Under the pieces are notes generated by a model. It made no database searches and was not told the DNA's origin. It saw nothing but the letters and a program-made list of their open reading frames with translations. This document shows positions 1 through 10,091 of a DNA stretch of 64,000 bases, piece after piece. Both the position numbers and the translations under genes were made by a program. This DNA comes from Luteimonas kalidii (GTDB lineage: Bacteria; Pseudomonadota; Gammaproteobacteria; Xanthomonadales; Xanthomonadaceae): NCBI RefSeq assembly GCF_029887935.1, contig NZ_JARXRO010000020.1:838683-902682 (forward strand), read 5' to 3'. The stretch's first letter is position 1, and each line of letters begins with the position of its first letter.

Positions 1-984
<984 letters not shown>

Positions 985-1055
985 CGGCGGGTTCCAGGCG
1001 AGGTGCGGGGGATTGAACCACACCGCGCGACGCGGCCCGCGCGCGCCGTGAGCGC

Positions 1056-1084
1056 ATGACGGAACCTGCCGGCTGCGGTAGGCT
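1056..1084 (+). promoter_or_regulatory. Candidate leuS promoter
   Basis: ATGACG at 1056-1061 (four of six matches to TTGACA) is followed after 17 bases by TAGGCT at 1079-1084. Transcription would begin about 20 bases before the leuS GTG. Read by eye only; neither box is perfect. Confidence 0.4.
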
Positions 1085-1113
1085 TCCCGGTCCACTTTCC
1101 TCCTGCAGAAGCC

Positions 1114-3867
1114 GTGTCCGCCGAGCCCGCCGCCACCGAGACCGCCGCCTACCAGCCCGCCCCCGTGGAGGCCGCCGCGCGCCGGTTCTGGGAGGACACG
1201 CGCGCGTTCGAGGTGACCGAGCAGCCGGGCAGGCCGAAGTTCTTCTGCCTGTCGATGCTGCCGTATCCGTCCGGCGCGCTGCACATGGGCCACGTGCGCA
1301 ACTACACCATCGGCGACGTGATCAGCCGCTACCAGCGCATGACCGGCAGGAACGTGCTGCAGCCGATGGGCTGGGACGCCTTCGGCCTGCCGGCCGAGAA
1401 CGCCGCGATCAGGAACGCCACCGCGCCGGCGAAGTGGACCTGGGCCAACATCGACCACATGCGCGCGCAGCTCAAGGCGCTGGGCTACGCGATCGACTGG
1501 TCGCGTGAGTTCGCCACCTGCTCGCCGGACTACTACGTCCACGAGCAGCGCATGTTCGTGCGGCTGATGAACAAGGGCCTGGCCTATCGCCGCAATTCGG
1601 TGGTGAACTGGGATCCGGTCGACCAGACCGTGCTGGCCAACGAGCAGGTGATCGACGGCCGCGGCTGGCGCTCGGGCGCGGTGGTCGAGAAGCGCGAGAT
1701 CCCGCAGTGGTTCCTCAAGATCACCGACTACGCGCAGGAACTGCTGGACGGCCTGGACACGCTCGACGGCTGGCCCGAGTCGGTCAAGACCATGCAGCGC
1801 AACTGGATCGGCCGCAGCGAAGGCCTGGAATTCGCGTTCCGGGTCGACGGCGAGGACGAACCGCTGCGCGTGTACACCACGCGCCCGGATACGCTGATGG
1901 GCGTGACCTTCATCTCGATCGCCGGCGAGCATCCGCTGGCGCTCAAGGCCGCGCAGTCGAATCCGGAGCTGGCGGCGTTCCTGGCCGAACTGCGCCGGGG
2001 CGGGGTGTCGGAAGCCGAGCTGGAGGCGCAGGACAAGCGCGGCATGGCCACCGGCCAGTGGGCGATCCATCCGCTCACCGGCGAGGACGTGCCGATCTAC
2101 GTCGCCAATTTCGTGCTGATGGGCTACGGCACCGGCGCGGTGATGGCGGTGCCCGCGCACGACCAGCGCGACTGGGAATTCGCCAAGGCCTACGGCCTGC
2201 CGGTGCGTCCGGTGATCGTGCCGCCGGAGGTCCGGGACGCGCTGGCCGAAGTGATCGGCGATGTGGCGCACGATGCCGATCCGTTCCAGGCCGCGCTGTC
2301 CGGCGGCAGTGTCGATGCCTACGACACCGCCGCGGCGGTGAACGTGGTGCGCGAGTACCTGGAAGGCATCGAACAGCGCGGCGCGCATACCGAGCGCGGC
2401 GTGCTGATCAACTCCGGCGAATACAACGGCCTGGAGTACGCCGCGGCGTTCGAAGCGCTGGTCCGCCGTTTCGAGGCCGAGGGCACCGGCCGGCGCAGGG
2501 TCAACTTCCGCCTGCGCGACTGGGGGGTGAGCCGCCAGCGCTACTGGGGCTGCCCGATCCCGGTGATCTATTGCGACGCCTGCGGCGCGGTGCCGGTGCC
2601 GGAGGACCAGCTGCCGGTGCTGTTGCCGGAGGACGTGGCCGATGCCTTCGCCAACCCGGGCGTGGTGCACTCGCCGATCAAGTCCGATCCCGAGTGGCGC
2701 CGGACCACGTGCCCGACCTGCGGCAAGCCGGCCGAACGCGAGACCGACACCTTCGACACCTTCATGGAGTCGAGCTGGTACTACGCGCGCTACACCTCGC
2801 CGGGCGCGGCCGACATGGTCGACGATCGCGCGAAGTACTGGGCGCCGGTGGACCAGTACATCGGCGGCATCGAACACGCGATCCTGCACCTGCTGTATTT
2901 CCGCTTCTACCACAAGCTGCTGCGCGACCAGGGGCTGGTGGACGGCGACGAGCCGGCCACGCGCCTGCTCACGCAGGGCATGGTGATCGCCGACACCTAC
3001 TACCGCGACCACGTCGACGGCTCCAAGGAATGGTTCAACCCGGCCGACGTCGAGGTCGAGCGCGACGAGAAGGGACGCATCACCGGCGCCACGCTCCGGG
3101 CCGACGGCCACCCGGTGCTGATCGGCGGCGTGGAAAAGATGTCCAAGTCGAAGAACAACGGCGTCGACCCGCAGGCGATGATCGACCGCTACGGCGCGGA
3201 TACCGTGCGCCTGTTCTCCATGTTCGCCTCGCCCCCGGACCAGTCGCTGGAGTGGAACGAGGCCGGCGTGGAAGGCATGTCGCGGTTCCTGCGGCGGCTG
3301 TGGACCCAGGTCCAGCGGCACGCGTCGGGCGGCCCGGCCGTCGCGTTCGGCGCCGCCGCGGCCACCCCGGAACAGAAGGCACTGCGCCGCCAGCTTCACG
3401 AGACGATCCAGAAGGTCGGCGACGACTACGGCCGGCGCCATGCGTTCAACACCGCGATCGCGGCGGTGATGGAACTGCTCAACGCGGTGGCGAAGTTCGA
3501 CGATGCCTCCGCCAACGGCCGCGCCCTGCGCCAGGACTGCCTGGAGACGATGGTGCTGCTGCTCAACCCGATCACCCCGCACGCCAGCCACGCCATGTGG
3601 CAGGCGCTCGGCCATGCGGAGACCCTGCTCGAGGACCTGCCGTTCCCGCAGGCCGACCCGGCCGCCCTGGTGCGCGACGCCGTGACCCTGGCGGTGCAGG
3701 TCAACGGCAAGCTGCGCGGCACCATCGAGGTGGCCGTGGACGCGCCGCGCGAGGCGATCGAGGCGACCGCGCTCGCGCAACCCGACGTGCAGGCCTTCCT
3801 GTCCGGGCTGACGGTGCGCAAGGTGATCGTGGTGCCGGGCCGGATCGTCAATGTCGTCGCCGGCTGA
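1114..3867 (+). CDS. leuS: Leucyl-tRNA synthetase
   Basis: Class I aminoacyl-tRNA synthetase that charges tRNA-Leu in the cytoplasm. The 917-residue length suits bacterial LeuRS. The ATP-binding HIGH motif is present as HMGH at residues 57-60 and the KMSKS loop is intact at residues 675-679. Between them lies the CP1 editing insertion, with a CxxC pair before residue 500 (YCDACG) and another near 540 (CPTCGK). The C-terminal anticodon-binding domain ends in the typical [15 protein letters not shown] tail. The start is a GTG giving MSAEPAATE; an in-frame ATG before HMGH would remove the N-terminal fold. It opens the run leuS, lptE, holA, nadD, rsfS, rlmH known from many gammaproteobacteria. 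Confidence 0.98.
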   Translation: MSAEPAATETAAYQPAPVEAAARRFWEDTRAFEVTEQPGRPKFFCLSMLPYPSGALHMGHVRNYTIGDVISRYQRMTGRNVLQPMGWDAFGLPAENAAIRNATAPAKWTWANIDHMRAQLKALGYAIDWSREFATCSPDYYVHEQRMFVRLMNKGLAYRRNSVVNWDPVDQTVLANEQVIDGRGWRSGAVVEKREIPQWFLKITDYAQELLDGLDTLDGWPESVKTMQRNWIGRSEGLEFAFRVDGEDEPLRVYTTRPDTLMGVTFISIAGEHPLALKAAQSNPELAAFLAELRRGGVSEAELEAQDKRGMATGQWAIHPLTGEDVPIYVANFVLMGYGTGAVMAVPAHDQRDWEFAKAYGLPVRPVIVPPEVRDALAEVIGDVAHDADPFQAALSGGSVDAYDTAAAVNVVREYLEGIEQRGAHTERGVLINSGEYNGLEYAAAFEALVRRFEAEGTGRRRVNFRLRDWGVSRQRYWGCPIPVIYCDACGAVPVPEDQLPVLLPEDVADAFANPGVVHSPIKSDPEWRRTTCPTCGKPAERETDTFDTFMESSWYYARYTSPGAADMVDDRAKYWAPVDQYIGGIEHAILHLLYFRFYHKLLRDQGLVDGDEPATRLLTQGMVIADTYYRDHVDGSKEWFNPADVEVERDEKGRITGATLRADGHPVLIGGVEKMSKSKNNGVDPQAMIDRYGADTVRLFSMFASPPDQSLEWNEAGVEGMSRFLRRLWTQVQRHASGGPAVAFGAAAATPEQKALRRQLHETIQKVGDDYGRRHAFNTAIAAVMELLNAVAKFDDASANGRALRQDCLETMVLLLNPITPHASHAMWQALGHAETLLEDLPFPQADPAALVRDAVTLAVQVNGKLRGTIEVAVDAPREAIEATALAQPDVQAFLSGLTVRKVIVVPGRIVNVVAG

Positions 3868-3886
3868 ACGTGCCGGCCCGGAGCGC

Positions 3887-3915
3887 TTGCCGGCGCCTGC
3901 GCCCTCCGCCAGACT
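3887..3915 (+). promoter_or_regulatory. Predicted leaderless promoter of lptE
   Basis: TTGCCG at 3887-3892, 17-base spacer, CAGACT at 3910-3915, then exactly six bases to the lptE ATG at 3922. A start site seven bases after the -10 box would fall on the A of ATG. No Shine-Dalgarno sequence precedes the ATG. The tldD upstream region has nearly the same layout. Confidence 0.45.
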
Positions 3916-3921
3916 TCGCCG

Positions 3922-4437
3922 ATGATCCGGACCCGACTCACCGCCCTCCTGCTCGCCTTCGCGCTGTCCGCCTGCGGTTTCCACCTGCGCGACGCGCTGG
4001 TGCTGCCGGACGACATGGGCCAGGTGAAGGTCACCTCGCGCGATCCGTACAGTCCCCTGGCACGAACGCTCGAACGCGCGCTCGAGCGCGCCGGCGCGCC
4101 GGTGGTCGAAGCCGATGCCGAGGGCCGGTTCACCACGCTGGCCCTGCGTTCGGAGCGCTGGGCCTCGGTGCCGCTGAGCATCGACCAGCGCGGCCGCGCG
4201 CAGGAATACACGCTGCGCTACGCGGTGGTATTCGCCATGGTCGACGAGAACGGCGACGAGATCGTGCCGCAGCAGGCGGTGGAACTGGCGCGCGACTACA
4301 TCTCGGTGCCGACCGATTCCACCGGCACCGATACCGAGCGCGAGCTGCTCGCCCGCGAGCTGCAGCGCGAGATGAGCGCTTCGATCCTGCGCCGCATCGA
4401 CGCCGCCACCCGCGAGCTGCGGCCTGCCGCGCAGTGA
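3922..4437 (+). CDS. lptE: LPS-assembly lipoprotein LptE
   Basis: Outer-membrane lipoprotein that plugs the LptD barrel and helps move lipopolysaccharide to the cell surface. The 171-residue protein begins with a lipoprotein signal (lipobox LSAC, acylated Cys18) followed by the diagnostic CGFHLRDA start seen in LptE/RlpB proteins. The rest is soluble and variable, as is usual for the family. It lies 54 bases after leuS and 13 before holA, the standard position. It has no obvious ribosome-binding site, but a -10-like box sits six bases before the ATG, suggesting a leaderless transcript besides read-through from leuS. Confidence 0.95.
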   Translation: MIRTRLTALLLAFALSACGFHLRDALVLPDDMGQVKVTSRDPYSPLARTLERALERAGAPVVEADAEGRFTTLALRSERWASVPLSIDQRGRAQEYTLRYAVVFAMVDENGDEIVPQQAVELARDYISVPTDSTGTDTERELLARELQREMSASILRRIDAATRELRPAAQ

Positions 4438-4450
4438 GCCGTACGGGCGG

Positions 4451-5491
4451 ATGGAATTGAAGCCCGACCGCCTCGCCGCCCAGCTCGCCGCCGAGCCGTT
4501 GCGGCCGGCCTACCTGGTCGCGGGGGCCGAACCGCTGCTGGTGCTCGAGGCCGCCGATGCGATCCGTGCACGCGCCCGCGAGGCCGGGTTCGGCGAGCGC
4601 GAGGTGTTCGACGCCGACGGCCGCGACTTCGACTGGAACACCCTCGACGCCAGCTTCCGCGCCCCGAGCCTGTTCTCGGCCCAGCGCCTGCTGGAAGTAC
4701 GCCTGCCCACCGGTCGTCCGGGCAAGGAAGGGTCGGAGGTGATCGCGGGCTACTGCGCGCAGCCGCCGGGCGACATCGTGCTGCTGGTCACCGCCGGCGA
4801 CTGGAGCCGCCAGCACGGCGGCAAGTGGAGCGAGGCGATCGCGAAGGCCGGGCATGTCGTCCAGGCGCCGCAGGTGCGCCCGCATGAACTGGAGGGCTGG
4901 CTGGAATCGCGCCTGCGCCAGCGTGGCGTGCGCGCCGACCGCGGGGCGGTGCAGCGGTTGGCGGAGCGGGTGCAGGGCAACCTGCTGGCCGCGGCGCAGG
5001 AGGTCGACAAGCTCGCACTGCTGGCCGACGACGCGCCCATCGATGCGTCGCGGATGGAGGCGCTGGTGGCCGATGCCGCGCGCTTCGACGTGTTCCGTCT
5101 GGTCGACGCCGCGCTCAATGGCCAGCCGGCGCAGGCCGTGCGCATGCTCGCCGGGCTGCGCGCGGAGGGCGAGGCGGTGCCCGCGCTGATGGGCATGGTG
5201 GTGATGGAACTCGGCCGCGTCGCGGCGCTGTCGCGGGTACAGGCGCGCGGCGGCAACCTGGCCGCGGAGTTCAAGGCGCAGCGGGTGTGGGATTCGAAGC
5301 AGGCGGTCTACCGGCGCGCGCTGGCACGGCATCCGGCGCCGCGCTGGGAGCGTTTCGTGGTGCTTGCCGGCGGCGTGGACCGGATCGCCAAGGGCCGTCC
5401 ACGCCCAGGCGAGGAACCGGCCGACGCCTGGCTGGCGCTGGAGCGGCTGCTGGTGGCGGTCGCCGAACCGAAGGCGGCGGCGCTGGCGTGA
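4451..5491 (+). CDS. holA: DNA polymerase III subunit delta
   Basis: Delta subunit of the clamp loader, which opens the beta sliding clamp during replication. At 346 residues it has the normal length. The N-terminal segment [22 protein letters not shown] matches the delta AAA-like domain, which lacks a working Walker A motif in this subunit. A central region [15 protein letters not shown] and the C-terminal collar segment are also typical. It follows lptE closely and precedes nadD, as in Escherichia coli and xanthomonads. Confidence 0.95.
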   Translation: MELKPDRLAAQLAAEPLRPAYLVAGAEPLLVLEAADAIRARAREAGFGEREVFDADGRDFDWNTLDASFRAPSLFSAQRLLEVRLPTGRPGKEGSEVIAGYCAQPPGDIVLLVTAGDWSRQHGGKWSEAIAKAGHVVQAPQVRPHELEGWLESRLRQRGVRADRGAVQRLAERVQGNLLAAAQEVDKLALLADDAPIDASRMEALVADAARFDVFRLVDAALNGQPAQAVRMLAGLRAEGEAVPALMGMVVMELGRVAALSRVQARGGNLAAEFKAQRVWDSKQAVYRRALARHPAPRWERFVVLAGGVDRIAKGRPRPGEEPADAWLALERLLVAVAEPKAAALA

Positions 5492-5513
5492 GCCGCTCGC
5501 GGTGCCTCCGGCG

Positions 5514-6236
5514 ATGACGGGTCCGGGCAGCGCGCCGGCCGCAGTGTGCGGAGGCGGAGAGACTACCGGCGGCTTGCACGTGTTCTACGGCGGCACCTTC
5601 GACCCGGTGCACCACGGCCACCTCGCGGTCGCCCGCGGCGCCCGGGCTGTGCTGGACTGCCCGATCCGGCTGATGCCGGCGGCGGATCCTCCGCACCGTG
5701 CGCCCCCGGGCGCGAGCGCCGGGCAGCGCGCGCGGATGCTGGCGCTGGCGATCGACGGCGAACCGGGCCTGCTGCTGGACGAGCGCGAACTGCATCGCGA
5801 CGGTCCGAGCTACAGCGTCGACACGCTGCGCGAGCTTCGCCGCGAACTCGGCGAAACGACGCCGATCGCGCTGCTGGTCGGCGCCGACAGCCTGCTCGGT
5901 CTGCCGACCTGGCACGCGTGGACGACGTTGACCGCCCTGACCCATTTCGTCGTGGCCGACCGTCCCGGCAGCCGCCTCGACGCGCGCCTGCCGGCGGCGC
6001 TCGCGGCCCACCTTGCAGGTCGCTGGACCGACGATCCGAGTGCCCTGCGCGCCGCGCCCGCGGGTCGCGTGCTGTGCCTGCGCCAGCCGCTGCACCCGGG
6101 ATCCGCCACCCGGATCCGCCGGCGCATCGCCGCCGGCGAGGCCTGGCGCGACCTGGTGCCGGTACCCGTCGCCGACTACATCGTCCGTCACCGCCTGTAC
6201 GGCGTGCACGGGCCGCAGACGGCCGGATCGCTATAA
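5514..6236 (+). CDS. nadD: Nicotinate-nucleotide adenylyltransferase
   Basis: Converts nicotinate mononucleotide plus ATP to deamido-NAD in NAD biosynthesis. The nucleotidyltransferase signature GGTFDPVHHGHL is near the N-terminus and a YSVDTLREL segment follows, both standard for NadD. The C-terminus has SATRIRRRIA, the ISSTxIR-type ATP-binding motif. The start is uncertain. ATG 5514 gives 240 residues with a roughly 20-residue glycine/alanine-rich extension. A TTG at 5574, preceded by the purine-rich GGAGGCGGAGAG near 5549-5562, would begin right at LHVFYGG and may be the true start. Confidence 0.94.
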   Translation: MTGPGSAPAAVCGGGETTGGLHVFYGGTFDPVHHGHLAVARGARAVLDCPIRLMPAADPPHRAPPGASAGQRARMLALAIDGEPGLLLDERELHRDGPSYSVDTLRELRRELGETTPIALLVGADSLLGLPTWHAWTTLTALTHFVVADRPGSRLDARLPAALAAHLAGRWTDDPSALRAAPAGRVLCLRQPLHPGSATRIRRRIAAGEAWRDLVPVPVADYIVRHRLYGVHGPQTAGSL

Positions 6237-6237
6237 T
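6232..6237 (+). promoter_or_regulatory. -10 box before rsfS
   Basis: A perfect TATAAT lies in the last codons of nadD, about 30 bases before the rsfS start. No convincing -35 box is seen 16 to 18 bases upstream. In this GC-rich setting a chance TATAAT is unlikely, so a promoter for rsfS-rlmH is plausible. Confidence 0.4.
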
Positions 6238-6266
6238 CGCCTCCGCAGCCGCCCGAGCCATTGCCC

Positions 6267-6689
6267 TTGACCAGTTCCTCCGCGCACGTCATCAAGACCC
6301 GCCTTCCCGACCCGCCGCCGCCGGCCCCCGTGCTGCTCAGGTCGATCCATGCCGCGGTCGAGGAACTCAAGGCCAAGGACGTCACCGAGATCGATGTCCG
6401 TGGCAAGACCAGCGTCTGCGATTACCTGGTAATCGCCTCGGGCACCTCGACCCGGCACGTGAAGTCGATCGCCGACGAAGTGGTCAGGCAGGCCAAGCAG
6501 CTCGACTGCCAGCCGCTCGGCGTCGAGGGCGAGCGCGAGGCGGAATGGGTGCTGGTGGACCTGGGCGACGTGGTGGTGCACGTGATGCTGCCGCGGGTAC
6601 GCGAGTTCTACGCGCTCGAACGCCTGTGGACGGTGGGCGACCAGCCGCCCGAGGCCGGCGACGATGCCGCGGGCGACGACCGCGGCTGA
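6267..6689 (+). CDS. rsfS: Ribosomal silencing factor RsfS
   Basis: Binds ribosomal protein L14 on the 50S subunit and blocks subunit joining when nutrients are short. The core is clearly recognisable: a [17 protein letters not shown] start, then [20 protein letters not shown], and the conserved [17 protein letters not shown] and [10 protein letters not shown] segments. The start is chosen at TTG 6267 ([14 protein letters not shown]), which resembles the N-terminus I recall for xanthomonad homologues; TTG 6261 is the alternative. It lies between nadD and rlmH as in other gammaproteobacteria, although no cobC-like gene intervenes. Confidence 0.94.
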   Translation: MTSSSAHVIKTRLPDPPPPAPVLLRSIHAAVEELKAKDVTEIDVRGKTSVCDYLVIASGTSTRHVKSIADEVVRQAKQLDCQPLGVEGEREAEWVLVDLGDVVVHVMLPRVREFYALERLWTVGDQPPEAGDDAAGDDRG

Positions 6690-6836
6690 GCGCCCGCACC
6701 GCTGCGCGGCGGGGATCCGGCGATCCCGGATCGACGAGGCTCGAGGCCAGGGGGTGTGCTTCGCCGGTTTTGCCGCAAGTCATCGGTTGCACGTGTTCGA
6801 TCGGTCCGCCGGCATCCGCGCGGCGGATCTGGCGCG

Positions 6837-7307
6837 GTGAAGGCCCGCCTGATCGCCGTCGGCGAGCGTCCGCCGGCGTGGGTGTCCGAGGGCTACGGTG
6901 AGTACCGCAAGCGCCTGTCGCACTGGCTGCCGCTCGACCTGGTCGAGGTCGAGCCCGGCGTGCGCGGCAAGGGACGGGACGTCGTCCGCGCGATGCAGGA
7001 CGAGGGTGCGCGCGTACTCGCGGCGCTGCCGAAGCATGCGCATGTGGTCGCACTCGACGGCCGCGGCCGCGGGTATTCCTCCGAACAGCTTGCACAGCGC
7101 ATGGAGCACTGGCGCGGACAGGGGCGCGACCTCGCCTTCCTGGTCGGGGGGCCGGAAGGCCATGCGCCCGAGGTGCTGGCGCGCGCGGACGAGCAATGGT
7201 CGCTCGGTCCGCTGACGCTGCCGCACATGCTGGTGCGGCTGGTGCTGTCCGAGCAGCTTTACCGCGCTGCGGCGCTGCTCGCCAACCATCCCTACCATCG
7301 CGCCTGA
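6837..7307 (+). CDS. rlmH: 23S rRNA pseudouridine-1915 N3-methyltransferase
   Basis: SPOUT-class methyltransferase that modifies pseudouridine 1915 in helix 69 of 23S rRNA. From the GTG at 6837 (MKARLIAVGERPPAWV) it has 156 residues, almost exactly the usual length. The knotted SAM-binding site is visible as FLVGGPEGH, followed by LSLGPLTLPHMLVRLVLSEQLYRA, the conserved C-terminus. A 147-base gap separates it from rsfS. It ends the leuS-to-rlmH run and converges on the TonB-like gene. Confidence 0.96.
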   Translation: MKARLIAVGERPPAWVSEGYGEYRKRLSHWLPLDLVEVEPGVRGKGRDVVRAMQDEGARVLAALPKHAHVVALDGRGRGYSSEQLAQRMEHWRGQGRDLAFLVGGPEGHAPEVLARADEQWSLGPLTLPHMLVRLVLSEQLYRAAALLANHPYHRA

Positions 7308-7440
7308 AGTCCGGGCGCGCAAAGCGCGCGGCTGTTTCGATCACGTCAGCGCGCACTCCGCGGGCTTCGGGCCACGGCGCACCTCGACCCGCGGCGTTTC
7401 GCCGACGCATGCGGTCGGACGACTCACCGCAGGCAGGCTG

Positions 7441-7469
7441 CGTCGCATGTCCGGCCGGGACATGCGGCG
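7441..7469. terminator. Hairpin between convergent rlmH and the TonB-like gene
   Basis: A perfect 9-bp stem (CGCATGTCC at 7444-7452, GGACATGCG at 7458-7466) encloses a five-base loop, with three more outer pairs if one G-U is allowed. There is no T-run on either strand, so it is not a textbook intrinsic terminator. Its place between convergent genes suggests a bidirectional stop or RNA-stability element. A weaker GCGCGC-AAA-GCGCGC hairpin lies at 7315-7329 just after rlmH. Confidence 0.4.
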
Positions 7470-7484
7470 CCAGCCTGTCCATCC

Positions 7485-8174
7485 TCAGCCGCGGTCCAGC
7501 CGGAAGTCGATCGGCACCAGGCCCACGGCCTGCACCGCCTGGCCGTCGCGCAGCGCCGGCTGAAAGCGCCAGCTGCGCTGCACGTGGCGTACGGCCTCGC
7601 GATCCAGCACCGAATGCCCGCTGCTGCGCTCGACCTGCACTTCCAAGGGGCGACCGTCGATCCCGACCAGCACCCGCAGCAACACCGTGCCCTCGAGCTG
7701 GCGCTGGAGTGCCGCACGCGGGTAGGCAGGCGCAGGGGCACTGGCGTACTGCAGCTGCAGGCCCATCTCGGGGCCTGTGGGGGCCAAGGCGGGCGGCGCG
7801 GGAGATTCCGCCGGGGTGGGGGCCACGGGATAAAGCACAGGGATGCCCCGGTCGACCAGGACCGGTGCATCCGGGGTCGGCGTCGCGGCACGGGGCATCG
7901 CCGGCTGCGGTGGCACCTCGGGGCGCGGCCGCACCACCGGGACGATCGGAGGCGGCGGCGGGGTCTTCCGTACGACCGGCACGATGTCGATCACTTCGAG
8001 GTCGCGCCTGTCCACCTCGACCGCTGGAGGGGTGGGCAGGGTCATCGGCATCAGCAGGAACGACAACGCCAGCACGTTGAGCGCGAGCGTGCTGCTGAGG
8101 CCGAGAATGCGGCTCGCGTCGAGCCGGGGAAACTGCGCCGTGCGTGGAATCGGATGCGTCTGCTGCGACACCAT
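7485..8174 (-). CDS. TonB-like energy-transducing protein
   Basis: A 229-residue protein with a short cytoplasmic N-terminus and a single membrane helix (about residues 24-45, LGLSSTLALNVLALSFLLM). A proline-rich periplasmic linker follows (TPPPPPIVPVVRPRPEVPPQ). It ends in a TonB C-terminal domain with YPRAALQRQLEGTVLLRVLV and VQRSWRFQPA. Such proteins couple inner-membrane proton force, via ExbB/ExbD, to outer-membrane transporters. No exbB, exbD or receptor lies nearby, so its partner is unknown. The start at ATG 8174 is fixed by an upstream GGAGGTGGGCC ribosome-binding site. A TAGACT box at 8339-8344 (minus) may be part of its promoter. Confidence 0.9.
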   Translation of the reverse strand: MVSQQTHPIPRTAQFPRLDASRILGLSSTLALNVLALSFLLMPMTLPTPPAVEVDRRDLEVIDIVPVVRKTPPPPPIVPVVRPRPEVPPQPAMPRAATPTPDAPVLVDRGIPVLYPVAPTPAESPAPPALAPTGPEMGLQLQYASAPAPAYPRAALQRQLEGTVLLRVLVGIDGRPLEVQVERSSGHSVLDREAVRHVQRSWRFQPALRDGQAVQAVGLVPIDFRLDRG

Positions 8175-8455
8175 GGCCCACCTCCGCGTTGCCGGTGGCC
8201 GGAATGGCCACCGTGTGGCTGCGAACGCGCCAGTGGCGGCGCCGGGGTCGATCCGGCGAAGCCGGTGTCCCGCGCTGGCGCGTGACCGACTGCAGCTCCA
8301 CGCTACTCCCGCGCGGGACGCTCGCACAATGCGACGGAAGTCTAGGCTGCGCCGCTGCCCCGAGTGATCGGAACGTGGCGCACATTGCCGCCGGGCGGAC
8401 ACCCCATGCGAGGCGGCCTCCGGCGTCGAAGCACCGGGGGCCGCGGCGTGCCGCT

Positions 8456-8620
8456 TCAGTCCTCTTCGTTGGTGCCGTCCTGCTCCGGGTCGCGGTCGAG
8501 ACCACCGTCGTCGGGATCGGGTTCCTTGCGCACCCCGGCCTTGCGGGCGTCTTCGCGGTCGAGTGGCTGCGTTTCCGGGTAGCCGGAGCGTTCCTCATGC
8601 CGATCGGGTGTCTTGGACAT
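8456..8620 (-). CDS. 54-residue highly charged small protein
   Basis: Begins at ATG 8620 and ends at TGA 8456. The product is hydrophilic and lacks any hydrophobic stretch: it starts MSKTPDRHEERSGYPE and ends in an acidic tail rich in Asp and Glu. The start lies three bases after the stop of the SIMPL-domain gene, and GGGAACTGAGCC before the ATG is a weak ribosome site, so translation is probably coupled. I do not recognise a family; the composition predicts a disordered protein. It is short enough that automatic annotation could miss it. Confidence 0.6.
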   Translation of the reverse strand: MSKTPDRHEERSGYPETQPLDREDARKAGVRKEPDPDDGGLDRDPEQDGTNEED

Positions 8621-8623
8621 GGC

Positions 8624-9361
8624 TCAGTTCCCCAGTTCGAACACGACATCGAGATTGGCCGAGAGCGTGGTTTCGCCCGGGGCCACCGGCGCCGATTCCA
8701 TGCGCGCGTCCATCGCCTGCGCCTTCACCATCATCGGCATCGGCGGCTGGAACCCGCCGCCTTCGCTGATGCTCACGATCCGCCGCACGCGCAGGCCAAG
8801 CGATTCGGCGTACATCTCCGCGCGCGCCCGGGCGAGCTTCAGCGCGGACTGCCGGGCCTCGTCGTACGCGGCTTCCGGCTTGTCGATCTCGAAGCTGGGG
8901 CCGTTGACCTGATTGGCGCCGCTGGCGACCAGTGCGTCGAGCACGTCGCCCAGCCTGGCGATGTCGCGCACCCTGATGTTCACGGTGTTGCTGGCCTGGT
9001 AGCCGGTGATCACCGGCGGCTGGTTCTCGGCGTAGCGGTACTGCGGCTGGATGCTGATTCCGCTGGTCTGCACGTCTCGCTCGGCGATGCCGGCGGCCCT
9101 GATCGCGGCGACCACCTTGGCCATCTCGGCGGAGTTGGCCTTCAGCGCGGCATTGGCGTCGGCGGCCTGGGTGACCACGCCGGTGGACAGGCTGGCCACG
9201 TCGGGCACGCGGCTGGCCTCGGCGTGGGCCGAGACCGAGAGCAGGGTGCCGTCGGTCGGGGCGATGGCGGGGGCGGGTGTCTGCGCGTTGGCGTTGGTCA
9301 TCACGAGGGCGCCCAGGGCGAGGGTGGAGGCGAGCAGCAGTGCAGCGGTGGGACGGATCAT
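8624..9361 (-). CDS. SIMPL (DUF541) domain periplasmic protein
   Basis: A 245-residue protein with a clear signal peptide (ALLLASTLALGALVMTNANAQ). The body matches the SIMPL/DUF541 family: LLSVSAHAEASRVPDVASLS at the front, DVQTSGISIQPQYRY in the middle and an ARARAEMYAESLGLRVRRI segment in the second half. Family members are envelope proteins of poorly known function; Escherichia coli YggE is linked to oxidative stress. A CCGGAG ribosome site precedes ATG 9361. It is followed by the small charged gene on the same strand and is divergent from maf. Confidence 0.92.
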   Translation of the reverse strand: MIRPTAALLLASTLALGALVMTNANAQTPAPAIAPTDGTLLSVSAHAEASRVPDVASLSTGVVTQAADANAALKANSAEMAKVVAAIRAAGIAERDVQTSGISIQPQYRYAENQPPVITGYQASNTVNIRVRDIARLGDVLDALVASGANQVNGPSFEIDKPEAAYDEARQSALKLARARAEMYAESLGLRVRRIVSISEGGGFQPPMPMMVKAQAMDARMESAPVAPGETTLSANLDVVFELGN

Positions 9362-9470
9362 GTCGAACTCCGGGAGTGACGGGGGAAGGGTCGTCAGGAT
9401 CCGGTGAACGGCCCGTGAGCCTGAACGGGGTTAACGGCCGGGGTTCGACCGGCGCGCGAGCCCCCGCGGG

Positions 9471-9476
9471 TATCCT
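9471..9476 (+). promoter_or_regulatory. Predicted leaderless -10 box of maf
   Basis: TATCCT lies exactly six bases before the maf ATG at 9483, with no Shine-Dalgarno sequence between. Transcription starting seven bases after the box would begin at the ATG. The same hexamer at the same distance precedes yjgA on the opposite strand. Confidence 0.45.
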
Positions 9477-9482
9477 TGCCGC

Positions 9483-10091
9483 ATGTTGCATCTTGCCTCC
9501 CAGTCCCCGCGCCGGCGCGAGCTCCTGGCGCGTCTCGGCGTGCCCTTCGGCGTGATCGAGGTGGACGTGCCCGAGCAGCGCGCAACCGGCGAGCCACCGG
9601 AGGACTATGTGCGCCGCGTCGCCCGCGAGAAGGCGGGGGCAGGTTTGCTGGCGATGGTGGCCGTCCCGGGGGCAGTGGTGCTGGGCGCGGATACCGAAGT
9701 GGTGCTCGACGACCGCGTGTTCGGCAAGCCCCGCGAGGCCACGGATGCCGCGCAGATGCTGCGCAGCCTGTCGGGCCGGACCCACGAGGTGCTGTCGGCC
9801 GTCAGCCTGGTGTCCGCCGGGCGCGAGGCGCAGGCGCTGTGCCGGTCGCGGGTGACGTTCGCGGAGCTCGACGACGCCGAGATCGCCGCCTACGTGGCCA
9901 GCGGGGAGCCCATGGGCCGTGCCGGCGCCTACGCGATCCAGGGCGGCGCGGAGCGCTTCGTGGCCCGCCTCGAAGGCAGCTATTCGGGCGTGATGGGCCT
10001 GCCGCTGCACGAGACAACGGGGCTGCTGCGCCAGTTCGGGATCGGCACCGGATTTGCGTCGGTGGACGGCGCGCGGCAGGGGACGGGCTGA
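9483..10091 (+). CDS. maf: Maf family nucleoside triphosphate pyrophosphatase
   Basis: House-cleaning enzyme that hydrolyses non-canonical or excess nucleoside triphosphates (dTTP/UTP type is likely). The N-terminal [16 protein letters not shown] motif is the Maf signature. [20 protein letters not shown] segment carries the catalytic Asp, and [11 protein letters not shown] and [10 protein letters not shown] follow in order. At 202 residues it is of normal length. Its TGA shares one base with the ATG of rng, so the two are translationally coupled, as in the common maf-rng arrangement. Confidence 0.95.
   Translation: MLHLASQSPRRRELLARLGVPFGVIEVDVPEQRATGEPPEDYVRRVAREKAGAGLLAMVAVPGAVVLGADTEVVLDDRVFGKPREATDAAQMLRSLSGRTHEVLSAVSLVSAGREAQALCRSRVTFAELDDAEIAAYVASGEPMGRAGAYAIQGGAERFVARLEGSYSGVMGLPLHETTGLLRQFGIGTGFASVDGARQGTG

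Noticed and set aside
1056-1113. Possible leucine leader peptide upstream of leuS
   Set aside because: The short frame from ATG 1056 has only ordinary Leu content and no terminator hairpin follows before leuS.
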